A stretch of 64,000 nt of DNA from Neisseria arctica (GCF_022870905.1 NZ_CP091510.1:186001-250000); one strand, 5' to 3'. Positions 10,091-18,891 are shown, counted from the first letter of the stretch. The notes: generated by a model from the sequence alone, not told the origin. Numbers and translations: made by a program.

Positions 10091-10311
10091 GGGCTTTCCA
10101 TTATCGGTGGTTACAAGGCGGGAAGGCTTATTTTAACCTGTCTGAAAATGGTGTTAACACGGTTGCCAGTGTTTTTTGCCGGTTGTTGGCTTGCCTGTTT
10201 TCAGACGGCATTGTAAAAGCCATGGCTTATGCCGCGTGCTCTTGATATGGCCGGTACGGGGCGGCTGGTTTGGTTTCTTTTAAATATTTTTTAACAACAT
10301 GAAACATGAGT

Positions 10312-11742
10312 TTATGCGTCAGATGCCGTCTGAAAACGTTGGGCAGCATCTTTAAATAAGGCAAGGGCTTTTTCGCGCTGGGTGGCATGGTCGACTATCG
10401 GGGCGGGGTAGCCGTGGGTATTGATGCTGTTTTTGGCTAGCCAAGGGGCATGGATAACATCTTTCCCCAAGTGGGCGAGTTCCGGAACATAACGGCGGAT
10501 AAACGTGCCGTCGGGGTCGAATTTTTGCGATTGGGTAACCGGGTTGAAAATACGGAAATAAGGCTGGGCATCGCAGCCCGTACCGGCCGCCCATTGCCAA
10601 CCGCCGTTGTTGGCCGCCAAATCGAAGTCGAGCAGGTGGCGGGCAAACCAGGCTTCGCCCAGCCGCCAGTCGCATAATAGGTCTTTCACCAAAAAATTGG
10701 CGGTAATCATGCGCAGGCGGTTATGCATATAGCCGCTGGCAGCCAGTTGGCGCATGGCGGCATCAACAATCGGATAGCCTGTTTGCCCGTTTTGCCAACG
10801 TTCTAAAAAACCTTCGGGATTCGGCCAATCGATATCACGGTATTCGTCCCGCCAGCTCTCGTGTGCGACGCGGGGATGGTGGAACAGGAATTGTTGGTAA
10901 AATTCGCGCCAAATCAGTTCGGTGAGCCAGGTTTGCGCACCTTCGTTATCGGCTTGGCGTGCCAGATAAACCAAATGGCGGATCGACAGTGTGCCGAAGC
11001 GTAGATGCGATGCCAGATAGGAAACGCCTTTTTTCGCCGGAAAGTCGCGGCTGATATGATAAAGGGCGATGCGCTGCATAAAATCGGTCAACATGGTTTG
11101 TGCGGCGGTTTCCCCGCCGGTTATTGCCAGAGGTTGGGGAGTAAACCCTAAGTCGGCTAATTCGGGTATCGGTGGCGTGCGTTGCGCGGCTTCGGGTAAG
11201 CGGGACTGAAGTTGCGACAGTGTTTGCCAGTCGTCTGCGGGCTGCCAGCCGGCGTAATGTTGCGCATAAGCGGCCAGCCAAGCTTTTTTATAAGGTGTGA
11301 ATACACTGTAAGGGCGGCCTTGTTGGTTCATGACGGCGGCTTTGGCCAATACGACCTGATCGGTTACCCGTATCAGGCTGCGTCCTTCGGCATCAAGTTT
11401 GCGCCAAACATGGTTATCACGCATGATGGCCTGGGGTTCGTAGTCTTCGGCGCACACAACCGAAGCCGCTTGAAGCCGTTCGGCAAGGGCGGGAATTTCA
11501 TCCTCCGCACGTCCGTATAAAACCCATAGGGGAACATTTTTTTCAGCCAGCGATTGGCGCAGTTCTGTCAGACATTGGCGGATAAAGGTGAGGCGGCGGT
11601 CATCGGCGGGCAGGCCGTTGAGAATATCGGTATCGAATACGAAAACACCCACCAGCGGTAAGCCTCGGCGGATGGCGGTTTGTAGGGCGGTGTGGTCGAA
11701 AAGGCGCAAATCTCGCCTGAACCAAACAAGTGTGGTGTTCAT
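10312..11742 (-). CDS. phrB: Deoxyribodipyrimidine photo-lyase
   Basis: A class I cryptochrome/photolyase family protein of 476 residues, expected to split cyclobutane pyrimidine dimers using blue light and FADH. The N-terminal antenna domain starts TTLVWFRRDLRLFDHTAL. The C-terminal FAD-binding helical domain shows WREFYQQFLFHHPRV, GYPIVDAAMRQLAASGYMHNR and ANNGGWQWAAGTGCDAQPYF. The ATG at 11742 is preferred over the TTG codon directly upstream (11745). It appears monocistronic. Some neisserial homologues have debated repair activity, so the biochemical function is inferred from family motifs only. Confidence 0.94.
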   Translation of the reverse strand: MNTTLVWFRRDLRLFDHTALQTAIRRGLPLVGVFVFDTDILNGLPADDRRLTFIRQCLTELRQSLAEKNVPLWVLYGRAEDEIPALAERLQAASVVCAEDYEPQAIMRDNHVWRKLDAEGRSLIRVTDQVVLAKAAVMNQQGRPYSVFTPYKKAWLAAYAQHYAGWQPADDWQTLSQLQSRLPEAAQRTPPIPELADLGFTPQPLAITGGETAAQTMLTDFMQRIALYHISRDFPAKKGVSYLASHLRFGTLSIRHLVYLARQADNEGAQTWLTELIWREFYQQFLFHHPRVAHESWRDEYRDIDWPNPEGFLERWQNGQTGYPIVDAAMRQLAASGYMHNRLRMITANFLVKDLLCDWRLGEAWFARHLLDFDLAANNGGWQWAAGTGCDAQPYFRIFNPVTQSQKFDPDGTFIRRYVPELAHLGKDVIHAPWLAKNSINTHGYPAPIVDHATQREKALALFKDAAQRFQTASDA

Positions 11743-11863
11743 CAACTGCTTGCCGTGGGCGGAAAAATATTTTTATTTTAGCGTAAAATAATGACTTATC
11801 AAGTATTCAGACGGCCTTCGGGATAAACTTCCCGAATCTTCTGGCCGGAAACGGAGTCAGCAA

Positions 11864-12306
11864 ATGAACGCGCAGCAATTGGAATATTTTTTCTTCATAC
11901 GAACATCTCTGCCAGCCGTGCTTTAGGTATTACCGTGGGCAGTTGTGCGCCAGATAGCGTGGTGTTGGATGTTCCTTTCGTCGCCAATTGCAACCATCAC
12001 CACAGCATATTCGGCGGCAGTATGGTTTTATCGGCTACTTTATGTGCGTGGGCTTTGGTGCATATCAGGCTGCCCGAGGCCGAAGGTAAAATCGTGGTGC
12101 AGGAAAGTAATATCCGTTATCTGAAACCGGCGAAGAATAATTTGCGGGTGGTGTGCAAGGTGGAAGCTAGCGATGAAGTCGCGTGGCAAAAGTGCAGGCA
12201 GATGTTGGAGGAGAAGGGAAAAGGGCGGATAGAGCTGGCGTGCGGTTTGTACGACGGGGCCGATTTGGCTGCCGAGTTTGTCGGGCGTTATGTGGTTTGG
12301 ATGTAA
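11864..12306 (+). pseudogene. Hotdog-fold thioesterase-like protein (YiiD C-terminal type), frameshifted
   Basis: A hotdog-fold protein related to the C-terminal thioesterase-like domain of YiiD. The main frame (from a GTG at 11935) encodes SCAPDSVVLDVPFVANCNHH, the hotdog motif FGGSMVLSATLCAWALVHIR and a C-terminal half ending at 12306. The natural start appears to be ATG 11864, which has GGAG seven bases upstream and encodes MNAQQLEYFF. That frame stops at TAG 11924. The downstream frame is open further upstream and reads HTNISASRALGITVGS. Adding one T to the T6 run at 11887-11892 would join the two into a continuous protein of about 147 residues. It may be a real null allele, a phase-variable tract or a sequencing error. 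Confidence 0.75.
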
Positions 12307-12315
12307 ATATTACCG

Positions 12316-12351
12316 ATGCCGTCTGAAATAATGCAAAGTTTCAGACGGCAT
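12316..12351. terminator. Inverted DUS terminator
   Basis: Opposed uptake sequences (ATGCCGTCTGAAA at 12316-12328, TTTCAGACGGCAT at 12339-12351) form a 13-bp stem with a 10-base loop. It sits between the convergent hotdog gene and the TlpA-like gene and can serve both strands. Confidence 0.65.
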
Positions 12352-12366
12352 TGTTTAGTATTAGCC

Positions 12367-12843
12367 TTAGCGACATTTTTGTTTTGCAGTATTTAATGCC
12401 TCATCGAGCTTGCGGGCGTTGGCTTCTCCCAAAAAGGCTTGGCGGTAGCCGCATTTGGGAACTTCTATCAGGGTGAACGGCAGTGCGCCCGTATTATTGC
12501 CGAATTTTTTCATAAAGCCGCGGCTGTCGTTGCCGGTATAGCGCCAGATGGGATAGCTGACAGGCGTTTGGCGGAGGAAGGCTTGAATATTTTCTTGACG
12601 GTCAAGTGCGATACCGACCATATCCACGCTGCCTTTTTTCTGTTTGCGGTACCAGCCTGACATTTCGGGCATTTCTTTACGACAGGGTGCGCACCATGTT
12701 GCCCATAAATTAATAATGCGTACGGGGGCTTTGAGATGGCTCATATCGCGGGGCGTCCCGCTCTCCCATTCCTGTAGTTCCGAGGCAAAGGAGGAGCAGC
12801 TTAATGACATTAAAATGGCACATAAGGGCAGTATTTTTTTCAC
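12367..12843 (-). CDS. TlpA-family thioredoxin-like protein, exported
   Basis: A 158-residue TlpA/ResA-type disulfide reductase with the redox motif WCAPC at residues 50-54, inside the family block INLWATWCAPCRKEMPEMSG. The N-terminus is an export signal (MKKILPLCAILMSLSCSSFA). Cleavage after SFA is likely; Cys16 gives a poor lipobox, so lipoprotein processing is less likely. Members of this family reduce disulfides in apocytochromes or other envelope proteins; the substrate here is unknown. Unusually, a second Cys pair (PKCGYR, near residue 130, and the penultimate KQKCR) could form a structural disulfide. It is a single-gene unit. Confidence 0.85.
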   Translation of the reverse strand: MKKILPLCAILMSLSCSSFASELQEWESGTPRDMSHLKAPVRIINLWATWCAPCRKEMPEMSGWYRKQKKGSVDMVGIALDRQENIQAFLRQTPVSYPIWRYTGNDSRGFMKKFGNNTGALPFTLIEVPKCGYRQAFLGEANARKLDEALNTAKQKCR

Positions 12844-13121
12844 AGCTTCTTCCTTATTCGGATAAGAGGTTTGGGAGCTGTTATTGTAACGCTTCAGACG
12901 GCTTGTTTAGAAGCTGTTAATCATCGGTTGGATAAAAGCAGAGTAATCTCTAAGGATGATTTCGGTTGTCGGATACAGAGGATTGGTAAATATCTTTCTA
13001 CAACAGTCGCTATCCTGCGATGAAGCGGTTTACAATCGGGCTGGAAAAGCGCATGATGACTAAGCGGCAGTTTTTAGAGAAAAACGGCCGGTTTGGGCGA
13101 CTTGGTCGGAAAGGAATTACC

Positions 13122-13484
13122 ATGCCTTCAGATGTAACGCTTTATCATAACAACCGGTGCAGCAAATCACGCGCGGCATTGGCTCTTTTACAGATGCGCG
13201 GTTTGCGGACTAAAGTCGTCGATTATTTAGATACACCGCTTTCAATCACCGATTTGCGCGATTTAATGGATAAACTGGGTTTGTCCGATGCCCGTGCCAT
13301 GATGCGGGTGAAAGACGATCTATACCGCGAGCTGGGTTTGGAGCAGCCGGATATAGATAATCACGCTTTGTTAAAAGCCGTTGAGAAATACCCGCAATTG
13401 CTCGAACGGCCGATTGCAGTGGCCGGCTGCCGTGCCGCGATAGGCCGGCCCTTGGAAAATATCGAGGCGATTTTGCCCGAGTGA
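13122..13484 (+). CDS. ArsC-family (glutaredoxin-type) arsenate reductase-like protein
   Basis: A 120-residue ArsC/Spx-fold protein. The catalytic cysteine lies in LYHNNRCSKSRAALALLQ near residue 13, and the domain continues with VVDYLDTPLSITDLRDLMDKLG. The C-terminal block PIAVAGCRAAIGRPLENIEAIL resembles the RPI/IGRPxE region of YffB/ArsC enzymes. Arsenate reduction with glutathione/glutaredoxin is the family reaction, but there is no ars operon nearby and a housekeeping thiol role is as likely. The ATG at 13122 with AAGGAA just upstream is preferred over an in-frame ATG at 13020. The ydcF-like gene starts 12 bp after its stop. Confidence 0.85.
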   Translation: MPSDVTLYHNNRCSKSRAALALLQMRGLRTKVVDYLDTPLSITDLRDLMDKLGLSDARAMMRVKDDLYRELGLEQPDIDNHALLKAVEKYPQLLERPIAVAGCRAAIGRPLENIEAILPE

Positions 13485-13496
13485 GTTTTTGGAAAT

Positions 13497-14156
13497 ATGG
13501 TTTTTTCGCTTACCCGCAGCCGTAACGGTTTGCGTTATGCCTTATTGCGCGGATTTTTACTCAGCCTTTTTTTGGTGTCGGCCACATTTGCCTATTGCGT
13601 GTGGCAGGTTTGGCACATCGGTAATCAAACGTTGGCGGCAGATGCGCGCGCAGATGCTGCGGTTGTGTTGGGAGCGGCGGCTTGGGATACGCGCCCTTCG
13701 CCTGTATTTCGCGAACGCATCAACCATGCTTTGGCACTATATCAGAGCGGCAGGGTGGAAAAGCTGGTGTTTACCGGAGGGTCCCCGAAGCCGGGCTTTA
13801 TGACAGAGGCCGAAGTAGGACGCCGCTATGCGATCAAACAAGGCGTGCGCAGCCGCGATATCATTTTTGAAAACACCTCGCGCGATACTTACCATAATTT
13901 GTTCAATATCCGCCCTTTGCTACGCAGCCATGATATCCAAACCGTGGTGATTGTCAGCGATCCTTACCACTTGGCCCGTGCCGCTGCGATTGCCGATGAT
14001 TTGGGTATAAATGCTTATACTTCTGCAACTCCTACCAGCCGTTACAGCGAGTCGCGAAAGAAAAGAGAATTTCTGATGCAGGAAAGCTATGCGCTTTTTT
14101 TATATTACGGCAGCAAACTGGCCGATGATATGTTGGGCTGGCTGAGGATTTCCTGA
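13497..14156 (+). CDS. YdcF/SanA-family membrane-anchored protein
   Basis: A 219-residue DUF218 (YdcF/SanA) protein. An N-terminal hydrophobic helix (residues 17-40, ALLRGFLLSLFLVSATFAYC) anchors it, and the domain follows on the periplasmic side. The domain signature is clear: ADAAVVLGAAAWDTRPSPVFRERINHAL, KLVFTGGSPK, ENTSRDTYHNL and VVIVSDPYHLARAAAIADDLG. SanA-type proteins affect envelope integrity and vancomycin sensitivity in enterics, but the biochemical activity is not established. It probably forms a two-gene unit with the ArsC-like gene (12-bp gap). Confidence 0.88.
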   Translation: MVFSLTRSRNGLRYALLRGFLLSLFLVSATFAYCVWQVWHIGNQTLAADARADAAVVLGAAAWDTRPSPVFRERINHALALYQSGRVEKLVFTGGSPKPGFMTEAEVGRRYAIKQGVRSRDIIFENTSRDTYHNLFNIRPLLRSHDIQTVVIVSDPYHLARAAAIADDLGINAYTSATPTSRYSESRKKREFLMQESYALFLYYGSKLADDMLGWLRIS

Positions 14157-14241
14157 ATATCAATCCGATACCCACATGCTGCTGTAATCCTATCTGTTTT
14201 AACGCTACAATACGCCCATCTTTTCCAAGAGGCCGTCTGAA

Positions 14242-14664
14242 ATGTATCCGTGGTTTAAACTGCTGCATGTCTTTTTTATTATCGCTTGGTTTGCGGGCTT
14301 GTTTTACCTGCCGCGTATTTATGTCAACCTGGCTCAGGTGGAGGCGGGCAACCGTGGGGAATACCAACGCCTGTTGGGTATGGCGGAGCGTTTGTTTAAA
14401 TTTATGACGCCTTTGGGTATCGGCGCGGTGCTATTTGGCTTTGCCATTCCGTTTGTTACGGGCTGGTGGGGTTCGGGCTGGGTACATACCAAAGTAACGC
14501 TGAGCGTCATATTGCTCGGCTATCACTTTTACTGCTACCGCTTGTTGGTAGACTTTAAAGAAAACCGTAACCGCTATTCGCATAAATGGTATCGAGTATT
14601 CAATGAGATTCCGGTAGTAGTGATGGCGTTGGCATTGTATTTGGTTATCTTTAAACCTTTCTAA
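14242..14664 (+). CDS. hemJ: HemJ-type protoporphyrinogen oxidase (CopD family)
   Basis: A 140-residue four-helix membrane protein of the UPF0093/HemJ family, which oxidises protoporphyrinogen IX to protoporphyrin IX in organisms lacking HemG/HemY. Diagnostic residues are in place: His9 within FKLLHVFFIIAWFAGLFYLPR and the Lys of WVHTKVTLSVILLGYHFY. The start codon directly abuts a DUS (14232-14241), whose preceding AGAGG probably serves as ribosome site. The CYTH gene follows 27 bp after the stop, also preceded by a DUS. hemL lies about 2.6 kb downstream, so two haem-pathway genes are close but not in one operon. Confidence 0.9.
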   Translation: MYPWFKLLHVFFIIAWFAGLFYLPRIYVNLAQVEAGNRGEYQRLLGMAERLFKFMTPLGIGAVLFGFAIPFVTGWWGSGWVHTKVTLSVILLGYHFYCYRLLVDFKENRNRYSHKWYRVFNEIPVVVMALALYLVIFKPF

Positions 14665-14691
14665 ATTTTTCTATCAAGGCCGTCTGAAAAT

Positions 14692-15168
14692 ATGACTGTA
14701 GAAATCGAGCGCCGTTTTTTATTGCAAAACGATCATTGGCGTACGCTGGCCGGCGCGCCTAAGATATTGCGGCAGGGCTATTTGAGCGTGGAGAAAGAAC
14801 GAACCATCCGTGTGCGTATTATCGGCAACCGGGCATGGTTGACTTTAAAAGGCTATATTTCGGACGTTTCGCGCAGTGAGTTCGAGTATGAAATTCCTTT
14901 GGAACATGCCGAGGTGATGATGGATACTATGTGTCCGTTTAAATTGGAAAAATACCGTTATGAAATCGAATACGCGGGTTTTGTTTTCGAAATAGACGAA
15001 TATTTTGGCGAGAACGCACCGTTGGTCGTGGCCGAATTGGAATTGCCGTCTGAAAGTACCCCTTTCGAACGCCCTGAGTGGCTGGGTGAAGAGATTACTG
15101 CAAACGGCATGTTTACCAATGCCTATTTAAGCAAACATCCTTATTCCACATGGCCTCGAAGCCAATAA
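14692..15168 (+). CDS. CYTH-domain inorganic triphosphatase-like protein
   Basis: A 158-residue single CYTH domain, the fold of small triphosphate tunnel metalloenzymes. These usually hydrolyse inorganic triphosphate with a divalent metal. The signature ExExK appears as EIERR at residues 4-8 (VEIERRFLLQNDHW), so the lysine is replaced by arginine. Other tunnel residues are visible: RQGYLS, IRVRIIGNRAWLTLKG, EFEYEIP, LEKYRYEI, FEIDEYFGENAPLVVAELEL. The start follows a DUS whose AAGG may act as Shine-Dalgarno. A hairpin terminator follows at 15199. Confidence 0.88.
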   Translation: MTVEIERRFLLQNDHWRTLAGAPKILRQGYLSVEKERTIRVRIIGNRAWLTLKGYISDVSRSEFEYEIPLEHAEVMMDTMCPFKLEKYRYEIEYAGFVFEIDEYFGENAPLVVAELELPSESTPFERPEWLGEEITANGMFTNAYLSKHPYSTWPRSQ

Positions 15169-15198
15169 ATTTACGCCGACTAGTATTTGAAATTACAC

Positions 15199-15244
15199 AA
15201 AAAACCGCCAAAGAGACGCTGCATCGTACGTTTGGCGGTTTTTT
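15199..15244 (+). terminator. Intrinsic terminator after the CYTH gene
   Basis: Arms AAAAAACCGCCAAA (15199-15212) and TTTGGCGGTTTTTT (15231-15244) form a hairpin ending in a T-run 30 bp after the CYTH stop. Confidence 0.8.
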
Positions 15245-15279
15245 GTTGCATAATCATTTTTTTTGCTGCAAACTTTTGC

Positions 15280-15324
15280 AAAGAAAAGCACGGAATCTGC
15301 CGGGCAGATTCCGTGCTTTTCTTT
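15280..15324. terminator. Very long perfect stem-loop
   Basis: A 22-bp perfect inverted repeat (left arm 15280-15301, right arm 15303-15324) has a single-base centre. Its core is GCACGGAATCTGCC. It is flanked by A-rich and T-rich ends like a terminator, directly after another terminator, and could also be a protein-bound palindrome or cruciform. Confidence 0.55.
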
Positions 15325-15493
15325 TATGTGTGGCCGAGCAAGATACAAAGGGGAAGGTGATTCAGGCTGGCAGGATGCTAATGTAGTGCTGCATAGCCGA
15401 AAGAAGTACCGTTTGATTTTGAACGGCTATAAAAACAACAAAATTTCAAAGTGAAAGAGTGCGCTTGAAAAGGCGTAACCTCGGAGGTGTATC
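15325..15493 (+). other. Leader region of the NSS transporter gene
   Basis: With the two hairpins above, the stretch 15169-15493 has no convincing gene; short open frames here have no ribosome site. The last 169 bp presumably carry the promoter of the transporter operon, but no clear -35/-10 pair stands out. A CGGAGG ribosome site lies just before the GTG at 15494. Confidence 0.4.
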
Positions 15494-17011
15494 GTGTCAA
15501 AAACACAACAACAATCAGAACGTGCGACTTTCTCCAGCCGGCGGATGTTTATGTTCGCAGCCATCGGTTCGGCAGTCGGTTTGGGCAATATTTGGCGTTT
15601 TCCTTATGTCACCTATGACAACGGCGGCGGCGCCTTTATTCTGCCGTATCTTGTAGCCCTGCTAACCGCCGGTATTCCGCTTTTATTCTTGGATTATGCG
15701 ATCGGGCATAAATACCGCGGATCCGCACCGTTGGCCTTTCGACGTTTGAGTAAAAGTTTTGAAACTTTCGGTTGGTGGCAGGTATTGATCAATGTCATTA
15801 TCGCCATTTACTACGCCGTGATTATCGGCTGGGCGGCCAGTTATACCTACTATGCTTTTAACAGCGGCTGGGGTGCCGATCCTGCTGCATTTTTCTTCGG
15901 CGATTTTCTAAAGATGTCGAAAGAGGTGGGGATAGGTTTTGATTTTGTCGATACTATCGTAGGCCCGTTGTTGGGCGTATGGATTGCCGTATTGCTGATT
16001 ATGGCTTTGGGCGTGCAGAACGGCGTGGGTAAGTCTTCGGTGTTCTTTATGCCCCTGCTGACCGTGATGTTTATCATTTTGGTACTCAGCTCATTGACGC
16101 TAGACGGCGCAGCCAAAGGTTTGAATGCGCTGTTTACGCCGGATTGGAGCAAGTTGGCCGAACCAAGCGTATGGATTGCCGCCTACGGACAAATCTTTTT
16201 TTCACTGTCTATTTGCTTCGGTATTATGATTACCTATGCCTCATACCTGAAAAAGCAAACCGATCTGACCGGAGCCGGCTTGGTTGTGGGATTTGCCAAT
16301 AGTAGTTTTGAGTTGCTGGCAGGTATCGGTGTCTTTGCCGCTTTAGGTTTTATGGCGGTTTCGACGGGCAAAGAGGTGAGCGAAGTGGCAACTTCGGGTA
16401 TAGGTTTGGCTTTCATCGCATTTCCGACCATTATCGATAAAGCCCCTTTTGGCTCGGTAATCGGTGTGTTGTTTTTCGGCTCGCTTGTTTTTGCAGGCCT
16501 CACTTCTCTGATCTCGATTTTGGAAGTTATCATTGCTGCGATTCAAGATAAGTTGCGCTGGGGGCGTATTACTGCAACGTTTGCAGTCGGTTTGCCCCTG
16601 ATGGTGATATCGACCATTTTATTCGGCACGACTACCGGCTTGCCTGTTTTGGATGTGCTGGATAAATTCGTCAACAGCTTTGGTATTGTGGCGGTCGGTT
16701 TTGCTTCTATCTGCTGCATCATGCTGACCAAACGTTTTGATATGCTGGCAGCCCACGTTAATTCGGTTTCTTCGCTGAAGTTAGGAGCGGGCTGGAAGTT
16801 GTTTGCCGGCATTATCACGCCGATCGTATTGGCCTATATGTTGGTATCTGAGGTTTTCAAGCTGGCCAAAGAGGGCTATGAAGGCTATCCTGCTTGGTTT
16901 GTCGGTACGTTTGGCTGGGCTATGGCTGTCGGCTTGGTGGTGCTGGCTTTTATCTTGTCAAAATTGGCTTGGCACGACGGTGCTGATAATTACCGTGAAG
17001 GAGAAGAATAA
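15494..17011 (+). CDS. Sodium-dependent NSS-family amino acid transporter
   Basis: A 505-residue neurotransmitter:sodium symporter homologue (SNF/LeuT fold) of the inner membrane. The sodium and substrate-site signature in TM1 is [20 protein letters not shown] followed by [16 protein letters not shown]. Unwound TM6 appears as [21 protein letters not shown]. About eleven or twelve hydrophobic segments run through the protein. GTG at 15494 is preceded by GGAGGTG. The stop overlaps the start of a 30-residue partner, an arrangement known for the MetP/MetS methionine-alanine importer of Corynebacterium, so methionine or alanine uptake is the best guess. The substrate is not provable from sequence. 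Confidence 0.9.
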   Translation: MSKTQQQSERATFSSRRMFMFAAIGSAVGLGNIWRFPYVTYDNGGGAFILPYLVALLTAGIPLLFLDYAIGHKYRGSAPLAFRRLSKSFETFGWWQVLINVIIAIYYAVIIGWAASYTYYAFNSGWGADPAAFFFGDFLKMSKEVGIGFDFVDTIVGPLLGVWIAVLLIMALGVQNGVGKSSVFFMPLLTVMFIILVLSSLTLDGAAKGLNALFTPDWSKLAEPSVWIAAYGQIFFSLSICFGIMITYASYLKKQTDLTGAGLVVGFANSSFELLAGIGVFAALGFMAVSTGKEVSEVATSGIGLAFIAFPTIIDKAPFGSVIGVLFFGSLVFAGLTSLISILEVIIAAIQDKLRWGRITATFAVGLPLMVISTILFGTTTGLPVLDVLDKFVNSFGIVAVGFASICCIMLTKRFDMLAAHVNSVSSLKLGAGWKLFAGIITPIVLAYMLVSEVFKLAKEGYEGYPAWFVGTFGWAMAVGLVVLAFILSKLAWHDGADNYREGEE

Positions 17012-17103
17012 TGAGTACCGGTGCAATCGTGATGATGGTAATTGCTTTGGTAGTGATTTGGGGCGGTTTGATTGTGTCCGTTCTGCGCCTTCCCAAAGAA
17101 TAA
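17011..17103 (+). CDS. MetS-like NSS transporter small subunit (30 residues)
   Basis: A tiny coding region whose ATG overlaps the transporter stop by one base (TAATG). It encodes about 30 residues with a single membrane helix (AIVMMVIALVVIWGGLIVSVL) and a short polar tail (RLPKE). This matches the methionine/alanine import NSS small-subunit family, which is needed for activity of the large subunit in Corynebacterium. GAAGGAGAAG upstream is a strong ribosome site. It is too short for most gene finders. A terminator follows within 13 bp. Confidence 0.85.
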   Translation: MSTGAIVMMVIALVVIWGGLIVSVLRLPKE

Positions 17104-17115
17104 ATTGATATCCCT

Positions 17116-17142
17116 AACCTGCCTGCAAAGGCAGGTTTTTTA
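17116..17142 (+). terminator. Intrinsic terminator of the NSS transporter operon
   Basis: Arms AACCTGCC and GGCAGGTT flank a 6-base loop, followed by a run of T. Confidence 0.88.
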
Positions 17143-17274
17143 TTTGCTGTTTGGTGGCAAAGTGGCGCTGCTGCTAAAATAGCGATTTAATACTGAATAT
17201 ACAGGCCGTCTGAAGCGTGTAACGGATAGGGATCGGAATTTTATTTTCAGACGGCCTAAATCAAATAAGGAATC

Positions 17275-18558
17275 ATGATGAACCGTAACGAACAACTCTT
17301 CAACCGTGCAAAAGCCATTATTCCGGGCGGAGTTAATTCTCCCGTGCGCGCATTCGGTAGTGTGGGCGGCGTACCGCGTTTTATTACCAAAGCCGAAGGA
17401 GCTTATGTATGGGATGCCGAGGGTAAACGTTATATTGATTATGTCGGCTCGTGGGGGCCGGCAATTGTAGGTCATGCGCATCCCGAAGTGGTTGAGGCTG
17501 TGCGTGAAGCGGCATTAGGCGGACTGTCTTTCGGAGCGCCTACCGAAGCGGAAATCGTGATTGCGGAAGAAATCGCTAAAATCGTACCGAGCGTTGAACA
17601 GTTGCGTTTGGTCAGCTCTGGTACTGAAGCTACCATGAGCGCCATCCGTTTGGCGCGCGGTTTTACCGGCCGCGATAAAATCATCAAATTCGAAGGCTGC
17701 TATCACGGTCATTCCGATAGCCTGTTGGTAAAAGCAGGCAGCGGCTTGCTGACTTTCGGCAACCCCAGTTCTGCCGGTGTTCCTGCCGATTTCACCAAAC
17801 ATACGTTAGTGTTGTCATATAACGATGTCGCACAATTGGAAGAAACTTTCACCGCTGTTGGTGATGAGATTGCCTGTGTGATTTTGGAACCTTTTGCCGG
17901 CAATATGAATCTGATCAGGCCGTCTGAAAACTTTATCCATACTTTGCGCGCATTAACGGAAAAACACGGCGCAGTATTGATTTATGATGAAGTGATGACC
18001 GGATTCCGCGTAGCATTAGGCGGTGCACAATCGCTGCATGGTATTAAGCCCGATTTAACCACCATGGGCAAAGTTATCGGCGGCGGCATGCCTTTAGCGG
18101 CATTTGGAGGCCGAAAAGACATTATGGCTTGTATTTCACCTTTGGGCGGGGTTTATCAGGCAGGTACATTGTCGGGTAATCCGGTTGCCGTTGCGGCAGG
18201 TTTGAAAACCTTGGAAATTATCCAACGCCCCGGCTTCTATGAAACATTGGCTGACCGTGCTCGACAGCTGACTCAGGGTTTGGAGGAGGCTGCCAAAGCG
18301 GCCGGGGTAACTTTCAGTACCGATTTCATCGGCGGTATGTACGGTTTGTATTTTGCGGCGGAATGCCCGAACAGCTATGCGGATATGACACGTTCGGATA
18401 TCGAAGCCTTTAAACGTTTCTTCCATGGAATGCTGGATAAAGGTGTAGCTTTCGGCCCCTCTGCATACGAAGCTTGCTTTGTTTCTGCCGCACATACGCC
18501 GGAGTTGATAGAAGAAACCGTAGCCATCGCACGGGAAGTGTTCGGCCAATCTGTTTGA
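17275..18558 (+). CDS. hemL: Glutamate-1-semialdehyde 2,1-aminomutase
   Basis: PLP-dependent enzyme converting glutamate-1-semialdehyde to 5-aminolevulinate in the C5 haem pathway; 427 residues, normal length. It starts with [23 protein letters not shown], the family N-terminus. The PLP lysine lies in [18 protein letters not shown] near residue 265. The substrate and PLP phosphate residues are in [16 protein letters not shown] and [17 protein letters not shown]. Two ATG codons in tandem (17275, 17278) follow AAGG. A DUS inside the gene (about 17916-17928) is translated as RPSEN. It is flanked upstream by two opposed DUS copies in the leader. Confidence 0.97.
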   Translation: MMNRNEQLFNRAKAIIPGGVNSPVRAFGSVGGVPRFITKAEGAYVWDAEGKRYIDYVGSWGPAIVGHAHPEVVEAVREAALGGLSFGAPTEAEIVIAEEIAKIVPSVEQLRLVSSGTEATMSAIRLARGFTGRDKIIKFEGCYHGHSDSLLVKAGSGLLTFGNPSSAGVPADFTKHTLVLSYNDVAQLEETFTAVGDEIACVILEPFAGNMNLIRPSENFIHTLRALTEKHGAVLIYDEVMTGFRVALGGAQSLHGIKPDLTTMGKVIGGGMPLAAFGGRKDIMACISPLGGVYQAGTLSGNPVAVAAGLKTLEIIQRPGFYETLADRARQLTQGLEEAAKAAGVTFSTDFIGGMYGLYFAAECPNSYADMTRSDIEAFKRFFHGMLDKGVAFGPSAYEACFVSAAHTPELIEETVAIAREVFGQSV

Positions 18559-18594
18559 CATTTGTTTACAGGGGCAGGTATCAAGAATAAAACA

Positions 18595-18632
18595 GCGGGA
18601 GTCAGGCTGAATTGACTGTCCGCACGGTTTTT
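18595..18632 (+). terminator. Possible terminator of hemL
   Basis: An imperfect stem (GCGGGAGTCA with TGACTGTCCGC) is followed by ACGGTTTTTA. It lies 36 bp after the hemL stop. The stem has one bulge, so confidence is limited. Confidence 0.4.
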
Positions 18633-18731
18633 ACTTGAATTGCCTGTCTGTATATAATGAATGAGCGTGAAATTATTTTTATAAAAAATAGCCGTTTAGA
18701 ATTTTAGTTTGCTTTTTTTTTAGATAAAAGC

Positions 18732-18760
18732 TTGCGGATGGCGGGAAATTCTGTTTTAAT
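18732..18760 (+). promoter_or_regulatory. Likely sigma-70 promoter of tRNA-Phe
   Basis: TTGCGG (18732-18737) and TTTAAT (18755-18760) are separated by 17 bp, ending 21 bp before the mature tRNA 5' end. Confidence 0.45.
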
Positions 18761-18781
18761 ACGCATCTCTCAGAGAGACAA

Positions 18782-18857
18782 GGCCAGATAGCTCAGTTGG
18801 TAGAGCAACGGATTGAAAATCCGTGTGTCGGCGGTTCGATCCCGCCTCTGGCCACCA
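18782..18857 (+). tRNA. tRNA-Phe (anticodon GAA)
   Basis: A 76-base tRNA with encoded CCA. The acceptor stem GGCCAGA pairs with TCTGGCC. The D-arm AGCTCAGTTGGTAGAGC, the anticodon stem ACGGA/TCCGT around the loop with GAA, and the T-arm GGCGGTTCGATCCCGCC are all present. A terminator follows within 5 bp. Confidence 0.98.
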
Positions 18858-18861
18858 AATA

Positions 18862-18891
18862 AACCGCTTTTTAAAAGCGGTTATTTTTTTT
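18862..18891 (+). terminator. Intrinsic terminator of tRNA-Phe
   Basis: AACCGCTTTT and AAAAGCGGTT form a hairpin followed by a T-rich run. Confidence 0.85.
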
